10,721 bases of DNA from Phoronis ovalis (Eukaryota; Phoronida; Phoronidae): positions 1-10,721 of the forward strand of contig JAOXYB010060690.1 in assembly GCA_028565635.1 (NCBI GenBank), given 5' to 3'. Positions 1 to 7,700 of the stretch are shown one piece after another; position 1 is the stretch's first letter; every line of letters starts with the position of its first letter. A program made the translations under genes and the position numbers. A model generated the notes under the pieces. That model did not search any database. It had not been told where the DNA came from and worked only from the letters and a program-made list of their open reading frames with translations.

Positions 1-469
1 AGCAAAATCCTGCGGATCTAAATTGGAGCTAACTACGTTTTTAAGAAGTAAACGATACTTCCATCATTTGGTTTGACCGAATTGTAAATACTGCGAATAA
101 TCTTTGAATTATTAATTAATGTTTAAAAAAGATAATTTTTTATTTGCTAAAACACAATTGATTATATAATCAAAATCACTGGTGCAATTTAAAAATGGTC
201 AAAACCCATTTAAGGGAGTATTGATTAGTTGTTAAAAATATAGTTAGTCCGAATTTTTATCTACTGAGTTTTCCTGCAGGATGTACCTAACGATTTTCAT
301 AGGGTGCAATTAAACCCTAATTAAATTTCATACATTTTACACAATAGTTTGAAAATACCATTATGACATAGCTTGAGTGTTAAAGTTTTAGAAAACATCT
401 ATTTTGAGTGGAAAAAATGTAATGCGGATTTTTCACGAATTTTTATTTAAACAGTGACGAGGGTCCAGC
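1..469. other. Intergenic, 3' of the F-box gene
   Basis: AT-rich sequence beyond the 3' end of the minus-strand F-box gene. Apart from the poly(A) signal at 442-447, I see no gene in it. A 24-codon open stretch on the plus strand runs from base 2 to a TGA at 74-76; it is too short to call as an exon end. Confidence 0.6.
442..447 (-). terminator. Poly(A) signal of the F-box gene
   Basis: TTTATT on the plus strand reads AATAAA on the minus strand. It lies 23 bases beyond the stop codon at 470-472, which implies a very short 3' UTR with cleavage expected around 415-430. The canonical hexamer at this spacing also supports 470 as the true end of the gene. Confidence 0.7.
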
Positions 470-681
470 TTAGACTGAATCATAACATTTCTCAAGATTT
501 TTATAAAAGGCGCACTTACTAATTTTTCCACTTAATTGTAACTGGCATATATCTTCAACGGTGTCTACATTCATCACGGCATTGATGTCGAGTGTTGTCA
601 TATTCTTACATTTCGAAAGTAGTTCTTTTATAGCATCATCTAAATCTTCCGGATCTCCGTCAATTTCCAAAGATAAACGTT
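470..681 (-). CDS. FBXO39: F-box gene exon 3 (C-terminus)
   Basis: This exon encodes the last two bases of Lys357 and residues 358-426, then TAA. The reading frame stays open a little further upstream to an ATG at 694, but that stretch is intron: the acceptor AG is at 683-682, and the two leading bases (AA) complete the A left by exon 2. The peptide (RLSLEIDGD at the start, LSKCKNM, CAFYKNL near the end) corresponds to the C-terminal LRR-like end of FBXO39. Confidence 0.87.
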
Positions 682-2649
682 CTAAAATAATCATGCAATG
701 GAAGATGTATATCGACTATTGACGAAGTCGAAGGAGTTCTCGGACCAGAGTAAAAGTTAGGAGAGGTGTGTGGATAAAAGGAATAATTCTCTTGCAAATG
801 TATAGTACCGGTAATTAAACAATGTTAATAATGGTAATTAATAGCGGGCTATTTATAGCTTTTGGCAACACCGTTTAAACAGTCTGCATTTTGAAGATTT
901 GTCCTAATACAAGAAAAAAAAATTAGTTTGGATATTCTGTTATTATTTGGATATACTATTATTATTTTCCACTTGCAGAATTTTACGTATCCTATCTATT
1001 AGGAACATGCATTTTACATTACATGGTTTTATAATAATAATATGCGTATTTCAGACAAATATTCATGATACCTAGATAAAATAAATAATATCACTTTATG
1101 TCACACCTTACTTAAGTAATAAGCAGTGAATGAAAAGATACAATTTTGTATCAAAGTTGAAAACCCTATCAAAAATAACAACTCAGAAAATGCAAAACTT
1201 ACTCAGAGTCGATTGGAATCGGTCACCAATGCACTTTATTGCGTCTACAATTCTCCAGTCCTCGTCCTCACCAAAGTAACCTGTCCAAACATGCAAGTAA
1301 CGTAAAGGAATCTGTGCTACCAATACCCGATTGATTATTTCGTAACTCCCAATCTACGTGTTCAACAAAAATATAGTTAGCATATAACTGCTGATGTGTT
1401 AGCTAAGTATATGCCATTTGATTTTCAATTTCACGAGATATTATAGATTAGCCTTTACAATAAGTTATTCATTCTGGGCCAATAGGCGTACGAAATCTTC
1501 TTGCTTTTCCTTCTTTTTTGCTTGCTTTCATTTGCATCAATTCTATAAGACCTATATTGTTCTAGTTCAAGGAGTAATTAAATGAAGCTCTCTATCACCC
1601 CTCAAGGTAACAACTGCCATCAGCAGTTGGAAAAACTCCATGCCTGGGATATCCATCTCGATCCACAATTGTACAGCATATAACGAATAATAAATATCCC
1701 TAAAATAGTGTGTTCTATAAAATTATCCTACCTGATCAAAATCTACATCTACCACTAATTTTGGGCATGCTTTTAGAAGCGCCTTCCAACTGTAACCATC
1801 TATTCTATGAAAATGAGGATCATTCTTGTAACATTTTATGCTCATAAACTGAAGCTTATTAGCATTATTTTTTGCTAGAGTCCGAAAAATATCATCTGAG
1901 AGAGAATTATAGTTTATATATAAAGTGTGTAAGTTAGTAAATTTGCCGATTATTTCGACAAACCTGTCGGCCCTAAATGCCGCTTGTCGTGACTGGAAGT
2001 AATCTTCGATGTTGAGATGATGGAGACATTTACCATTGCCAAAGGCAAGAGACTCCAATAAACGGTTACCATTATTCAAGCCAATCATAGACGCTGATAA
2101 ATTTATATGTTGTAAATTTCTTTGATTTCGTAAAAACCGCGCTAAAGATGTTAACATTTTCTCGCGCGTAAATTCAAACCTCCAGTACCTATCTAGCTCC
2201 AAACTGCTCATGTCAAAACGTTTTAACCTTGATTTGCCATATAATGCTGCCAGCAAAGCCGTCACTGTTTTCTGGAATTTTTTGCAGGTGCTATATGACG
2301 GATGGCGGCAGCGAATAACAAGATTTTGAAGACTGCTTGCCTGTGCATTAGCAAAGCCTAACACTTTGTTTTCATGCTTTATACGACTGCCTCCCAAATC
2401 GAAGTATCTTGAACGCCAGAGACAAGCTGATTTAAAAAGCTCTGAAAGTTTTTTACATGTTAAAGCTAGAACGGCTCGTTCTGAGTCCGTCAGATATTTA
2501 AATATTTCAATTACAATCACGTCAGGCAAAGACGACCAGTCATAATTGTCTCTAACACCTTGTTCACTACCGCATATGTCTTCATTTAATTGGTAAACAC
2601 TTTCCGCCCCAGAAGGTGAATAATCTAAATCTGATGGTGGTTCAAACAT
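470..2649 (-). CDS. FBXO39: FBXO39-like F-box protein, three exons, complete
   Basis: Predicted substrate receptor of an SCF (Skp1-Cullin-F-box) ubiquitin ligase; the substrate cannot be told from sequence. The CDS is exon 1 at 2649-1732, exon 2 at 1353-1203 and exon 3 at 681-470, giving 426 residues against about 440 for vertebrate FBXO39. The F-box is at residues 38-79, with the family pattern: LPD, a hydrophobic run ending IFKYL, C-K-K in the middle and LWR at the end. The rest is leucine-rich-repeat-like and aligns with FBXO39 throughout. Landmarks are KKFQ and LELDR in the middle, LNIEDYF at 212-218, and NYN-x-SD around 247-252. Splice phases fit: phase 0 for intron 1, phase 1 for intron 2. 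The ATG at 2649 is preferred because no ATG lies between it and the in-frame TGA at 2701-2703; the frame is open to a TTG at 2679. An upstream exon cannot be excluded. Orthology to FBXO39 rather than another F-box/LRR protein rests on recalled family resemblance. Confidence 0.88.
682..1202 (-). other. F-box gene intron 2
   Basis: A 521-base intron with a GTAAGT donor (1202-1197) and a GATTATTTTAG acceptor ending at 682. It is AT-rich. It contains a 19-base tandem duplication (927-964) and a short ATA-type microsatellite near 1031-1041. No coding sequence is seen. Confidence 0.8.
1203..1353 (-). CDS. FBXO39: F-box gene exon 2
   Basis: A 151-base exon encoding residues 307-356 plus one base. 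It follows an AG acceptor at 1355-1354 and ends CTG-A before a perfect GTAAGT donor. Its peptide (IGSYEIINRV at the start, RYLHVW, DRFQSTL at the end) fits the part of FBXO39 just after the central LRRs. It was too short to stand out as a free ORF and was found by extending the family alignment from exon 1. The incoming phase 0 and outgoing phase 1 match the neighbouring exons. Confidence 0.87.
1354..1731 (-). other. F-box gene intron 1
   Basis: A 378-base intron with a GTAGGA donor and an ACACGTAG acceptor. The protein alignment runs straight across it, from ...DFDQ to IGSYE..., so nothing is missing. A 36-codon open stretch on the minus strand, around 1580-1690, does not match the family and is taken as chance. 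Confidence 0.8.
1732..2649 (-). CDS. FBXO39: F-box gene exon 1 (F-box and first LRR part)
   Basis: This exon encodes residues 1-306. It holds the acidic, Ser-rich N-terminal tail (1-37), the F-box (38-79) and most of the LRR-like region. It ends on a CAG codon followed by a GTAGGA donor, so it leaves in phase 0. Reading on through the donor gives only Val-Gly and then a stop, as expected of intron sequence. Confidence 0.9.
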
Positions 2650-2679
2650 TTTATTGTCAATCTGCGGCAATGCCACCAA

Positions 2680-2716
2680 TGACGTTGAATAAGCTTTTCG
2701 TCACTGTAATATGACG
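2680..2716 (-). promoter_or_regulatory. Cluster of three TGACG half-sites upstream of the F-box start
   Basis: Three CRE half-sites lie 31-69 bases upstream of the ATG at 2649: TGACG at 2680-2684, CGTCA at 2699-2703 and TGACG at 2712-2716. Such a cluster could bind CREB/ATF/CREM factors. The transcription start is unknown, so part of this may be 5' UTR. Confidence 0.35.
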
Positions 2717-2769
2717 ACATCATCATGTATTGCCTTTGTGTCATCCATGAGGTCTAGTCAGAGTCAATT

Positions 2770-2997
2770 ATGACAATTCATTCGAGCAGAAATCACACTA
2801 TGAGTAGTATTGTTGCTGTATTAACAATTTTTTGTGCAGAAACTCTTTTGAAGTGCAGCAATGTAAATATAATATGTAATAATGATAATTGTCCATGGCG
2901 TGTATACTTATACAATTCCAACTTAGAAAGTAAATTTAGAGTCCAAATCATGTATGTTCTTTACGACTGCTTATCACACCATTGCGCGCATTTCTAG
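2770..2997 (+). other. Small ORF with a MULE-like zinc-knuckle pattern
   Basis: A 75-codon ATG-started ORF in the intergenic region. Residues around 36-57 read C-x4-CPWRVY...F-R-V with a further Cys about 10 residues on. That resembles the N-terminal zinc-binding segment of MuDR/FLYWCH-type transposases (C...CPWR followed by an F-x-V strand). No catalytic DDE region follows. It could be a decayed transposon fragment or pure chance; I would not call it a gene. Confidence 0.18.
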
Positions 2998-3102
2998 TCT
3001 TGCTTCATTGTAGTTTTTTTTTTTTACTGTGAATGTATCAACATTTTTATAATTATATTGTATACAATGTGTCACTCAAGTTCGTCAGTTTTGCTGTTGT
3101 AA

Positions 3103-3234
3103 TGCCAAATACAACCGGAGCAAATTGACCGGAAATCAGAAAACCGTGCATTGCTTTCCCTGATAACTAAGCGCCCTATCTCAGTTGCTGCTGAACTAAA
3201 AATGTTATTGTTAGTATATATATTGACTTTTTAG
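3103..3234 (+). pseudogene. Possible Tc1-like transposase fragment
   Basis: An open stretch of 43 codons ending at TAG 3232-3234. It includes RKSENRALLSLITK and ISVAAEL, which resemble the second helix-turn-helix of Tc1-family transposases (a DRALLRLV-like helix followed by a turn and an AxxL helix). No catalytic DDE/D domain, terminal inverted repeats or TA duplication is seen around it, so at best it is a small relic. Confidence 0.2.
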
Positions 3235-4429
3235 AAGCTCTAACACGGGTGTACATTGTATTATCAAGAGAATGAAGGGCGTTGGGAAAATGTTAGGACA
3301 CCCTTTCTCCATTATTTAATCTGCGACTATTATAGTTATAAACAGTCCCAGGTTTAATCTAGCGCAGTTTGCTGGATTGGTAAATTTTTGGACTAGTATA
3401 AATTGCAAACTTTTAAAGTTTTTAATCACGATTCACCTTCCGATAGATTTTGCACGAATCATGTGGTGTCAAGATTGCTTGCTCAATCACGCAACAAAAC
3501 ACTGTCTAGCAATATCTCTTCTCTCCGTAGTCGCTAATTATTATAAAAAGGGTAATTTTGTGTGAAAACAGCTTCGAATCCCCTGATCAAGTCAACTATA
3601 AATCTAGTCTCTAACACAGACTATATATCTTATAAATGTACTAAATAAATTGTTTTAAAACTATAAGCTCGCAAACGTAAAAAAAATGTTTTAAAATTAA
3701 TAGTGCATATTATTATCAGTAGGGATAGAAATTTATATAGGGAATTTAAACTCATACATAAACTCAATTTTTAACAAAAAAGAATTTAAAAATACAACAA
3801 GGGCTACTATAAATCATACTTTGCTTTTTGTATCATTTGCTAAGATGTTTTTACAATAAAATTATACACAATGGCACAAATTTAATGTGAAGCTCTTTTA
3901 TACAATTCAGGTAATAAACTGTATCACTTTCGATTTAACAACAATGCCATGGAAAATTCCAATTAATTTGGAACTTTGCCCATTGTGCGCATAGTAAGAC
4001 TGATAGGCCTAGTACTAAAGGATTGCATTTGTAGTGTACAGATTAGACGATTTCTTGGAAGACATGTTTTGTCATCTTACACGTTTTAAAGATTAGCTTT
4101 AGTCCTTTGTGAAACAATATGTATAAACTTGCGTATTATTTGTATTTTGCTGCGGGGACTCTTTATTTGCAATTTCTTATGCGTGTTAGACAATATTTTT
4201 GGCACATGTAGCCATTGTTTGCTACCTTGATTTGATCACGAGTTTCACAGAAAATATATTGTTTTGTACAATTATGCTCGCTTTCGTTTAGTAATAAGAA
4301 AGGTTTTTTTGCTTAGTTTTCGTATTTCATTTACGAATATAATAAATCATGCAGCTGTTTTAGTCATAATGTTTCAAATTGTAACTGAAAATGTTTTTAC
4401 GAATACTCTTTTTGTATGCCATTCTTCAC
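3235..4429. other. AT-rich intergenic stretch
   Basis: I see no gene, RNA or clear element here. A 62-codon open frame at 3377-3565 begins on TTG, has no recognisable domain and is not supported. A sequence at 3571-3583 resembles a tRNA B box, but its T-arm stem does not pair. Confidence 0.5.
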
Positions 4430-4680
4430 TTTATATATAGTATAGGACGTAATAATGACGTCAATTTGCAGAAGTATGATTGGCCAGTTTTTGCATATAA
4501 TTATAGAGAATGGCCAATGGTGGACCACAATTCCCCGAGACATATCTCCGCGTAGCTTACTTAATTTATTCATAAATAGTTGAGACAGTGTAGTGAGGAG
4601 GTTGTTTTTTTTGTTTAGACACTGTTAGCAGCATATTTTGAGAACGACACAATTAATAAAGCATTAAAACGTTATCGTAG
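4430..4680 (+). promoter_or_regulatory. Candidate NFAT5 promoter and 5' UTR
   Basis: A perfect palindromic cAMP-response element, TGACGTCA, is at 4456-4463. A reverse CCAAT box (ATTGG, 4479-4483) and a forward one (CCAAT, 4514-4518) follow, with AT-rich TATA-like tracts at 4432-4440 and 4496-4505. CRE plus spaced CCAAT (NF-Y) elements is a common metazoan promoter layout. No ATG occurs from about 4520 to the start codon at 4681, which is consistent with a clean 5' UTR. The exact start site is unknown, and an outron with trans-splicing is an alternative. Confidence 0.5.
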
Positions 4681-4759
4681 ATGCATTGGAACCATGAACA
4701 TACATTAGAGGAAGTGATTTTGATTGAAAAGAGTGAAGATTCTTTCTATCCTTCCCAAG
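4681..4759 (+). CDS. NFAT5: NFAT5 exon 1 (start codon)
   Basis: This exon encodes 26 residues (MHWNHEHTLEEVILIEKSED at the start) plus one base, before a GTTAGT donor. An in-frame TAG sits directly before the ATG, so translation cannot start further upstream within this exon. The Kozak context is weak (T at -3, C at +4). The assignment rests on position, coding character and a phase-1 exit that matches both downstream acceptors; homology is not recognisable in so short a peptide. Confidence 0.65.
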
Positions 4760-7700
4760 GTTAGTGAATTCAAGATGGCGACGATAAAATTTCACATGTT
4801 TGTCGGCGGAGCGCTCATTAACAAAACTTGTTTTGTAAATTTCAGTTGTTTATGGTGTTATTAATTTATATAGCAATCGCCAAATCATACGCCTAATATT
4901 GTTTTTTTATATTCTAGAATACATAGTGTTGTTGAGTCTAAAAATACCCGTAGTTCAGTAAAAAAAATACCCTTTTTTGCGGCCACGTCACATGAAGTCC
5001 AGGGTTCGATTCTTTATAGTTACGGACGAGTCCATTAAAAGGGGGGTTAGGGACGGCATATCAAAAATGATGTGCAGCATATGATAACTACAGGATTAGT
5101 ATGTCTAATAATATTTTTTTCTTATTTAGGTATTGAAAATAGTAAGCGTTCCAACACTGAAAGAACTGCTTTTGATGAGATTCAGAAAATAGCTCTAATG
5201 CTGGACACAGAAAAAATGAACGGCGGTATGATTACTTTCTCAGTTCAATGTTAAACACCTGTTCATCATTTTTCCATAAAAATATTTTCTTAATCAGCTC
5301 TTTATCTAAAAATAGTAACATTATGTATTTGTAACACTCCAAACAAACAAATATTATTCAACAATTTTAAATTCAAATAAAAGTTCAGCCTCATTTGTAA
5401 TTAAAATATAAAATTTAAGCCGACATTGCCCATGTTTATCACTTATAATCTGTCTTGATAATGGTAGTGATTTTGTTTTTATATTTGCAGAAAGCCATGG
5501 TGGTCTACTACAGTCTGATAATCTTGTAGATCCTGCAAGCGAAATAATGTTGGGGGAAACTGTTGACAGTAATTTTTTTAACCACATACAATCTGCTTCG
5601 GATGAACAAACATCACTGTCCAGTTACAGCCCGGTCTCCAGTCCAGATCGTGGATGCTTGTCTTCTCCTGGAGGATTTTGCAGTGAAGATACTCAAATGT
5701 CCTTAATTCAGCATTCAGAAGCACTGAACATTATGGATGAAATGAGCCATTTAAGTTCAGATGAAGTCCTAGCATCATACTGGATTACCCCCACAACACC
5801 AGACTTTTTACTTTCACCAATAGAAACTCCTGCCAAGATACGTAAGAACTCGGAAGAGGATGACATTAGCTCTTCTATATCTACTCTTACGAACAGTAGT
5901 AATAATAGTAATGGTGGCTTTGATTTGAGTTTAGCCGTTTCATCATCAGAGTTTATTTTCACAAAGTTTGGACAAGAATCTGAACGTGGTACCGAAGACA
6001 CTTTTGTACCACATTCAACATTAACTGCCACAAGTACACTTAATACAGTTTCTTCAAGGTAAGTTAAATTTTTATTATTAGATAATTCAAGAGTCCTATT
6101 ATTTTCAGCTATCATTTGACAGCCTAGAAATTTTTAACTATTGTTATCACTTCAACATATGAGAATATAAATCGATAGCCTTGGAATTATTGACAACAAG
6201 GCGGATGCATGACGTAGATAATAACTTACTATCTGTAGTGAGAAAATCTTATGACTTGATAAACATGTAATGTAATTAGTGAACCTGGACACTACCTAAA
6301 AGTACTAAATACACCAGGAAAATATTAATTTTAATCACTTTATTAGTTTACAATTGCCCGTCATGGTCTAACGATTGGCATAGTTAATGTGATACACCTT
6401 ATTGGCTAATCTAATAGTGACGATAAAAAGGTAGACCAATTGAATTAGGTTGTTTACTTGGGATAAACAATGGCACAAGTGACCTTGTTGTCATTGAGTT
6501 CACCATGACCTGGCACAGTCACCTTTCATTGTAACTTTTTCTTTGTTTAATAATAGTATTAAAGTAATGTTTTTTAAATTTCTGAAAATTAGTCACCTTT
6601 TTATTTCCTTGTATTTATATTTGAATAATATGCTATTCCAGTACCAGGTAAATTTTGGCTATTGGCAAAAATCTATTTTAAATTCTTTACTTCACGTGTA
6701 TTTATTTCCTTATACATTTAAAACAACTGATTGGTTTAAACTGTTATATTAAATGGTGAACTCGCGTTAGGGATCCATTTAATGGCACCATGGCCACTTG
6801 TTCACAGGACAGCCAAAACAAGTGGGTAGTTTGCAATAACTTTATCATTTGTAATTAGTCTAGTATTTGGACTATTAAATGCTGGCAACATTGGTGTACT
6901 ATAGAAAAATGCAAATACGCTGGTGTAAATCCAGTTTAAGGTTTATAATCTAAAATACTTTAATGATTTTCAGAAGTGTTAAATGCATCTACAGGAATCC
7001 GTAATAATTGCAGAATTGTTACTCTTGTAAGCTATTGCTAGTACCTCGTATGTCAACCTGATTTATACAATAATTAAGCAAAATTCTCATTTTGCAGACC
7101 CAGTACTCGGGTTCAGATGCCAGCAACAAAGAAATACAAAGAACCACCATTAAATTTACCTTTCCCAAGTAAACACGGTAAATATGAACTAGAAATTTTG
7201 GTACAGCCAGAAAATCAACATCGAGCCCGGTACATGACAGAAGGAAGTCGGGGTGCTGTCAAAGACCAGTCTGGGGAGAACTATCCCACAGTAAGGGTAA
7301 GTAACCATGCAAATTTTCAAGCCTTAGTGAAACAGTTGACAATATGAAAAACAAATGGAAGGAAGCCAAATGAGTGATATCAGAAATGTGTGTTAGCTGA
7401 GGTAATTTTTTTGTACCTGGTGACTGTCTTTGTTGGTATTTCCATCTTATCACATGCAAAAATGTGCATAAGTGCTGACATATAAATATGGTGACAAACT
7501 AGATGCCCTTTCTTATCTAAAAGTATATACAAGTACACACCTAATGAACTAAGAACTGGGGCATGATGTGTACTAAATATGATAGTATTTCGTATCTGGT
7601 GTTGGAGTATGCTGACATGACACCTATGGCACAAAACTATGTATATTGGCCTCTCTTTATTTTTCTGGGGGAACCTTAGACTGGACTCAGTCTGAATAAT

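Noticed and set aside
2-76. 24-codon open stretch at the left edge on the plus strand, possible C-terminus of another gene
   Set aside because: Too short to beat chance, no recognisable domain, and no poly(A) signal just downstream.
1580-1690. Open minus-strand stretch in F-box intron 1, possible extra exon
   Set aside because: Exon 1 and exon 2 join in phase and align continuously with the family, leaving no room for it; the stretch shows no similarity to FBXO39.
2650-2679. TTG start of the F-box ORF, 10 codons upstream
   Set aside because: Non-ATG starts are rare in animal nuclear genes, and an ATG with a normal-length protein follows at 2649.
3377-3565. 62-codon plus-strand open frame
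   Set aside because: Begins on TTG, has no domain and lies in featureless AT-rich sequence.
3545-3590. tRNA-like sequence GCTTCGAATCCC
   Set aside because: The T-stem lacks the closing pair and no convincing A box lies upstream.
5354-5587. Minus-strand open frame over the start of NFAT5 exon 3
   Set aside because: Shadow of the real plus-strand exon; no domain.
5708-6115. 135-codon minus-strand open frame
   Set aside because: Antisense shadow of NFAT5 exon 3. Its leucine/serine runs mirror the Ser/Asn-rich sense sequence.
6543-6752. 69-codon plus-strand open frame rich in Phe, Leu and Tyr
   Set aside because: Typical of translated AT-rich intron; no splice sites or domain.
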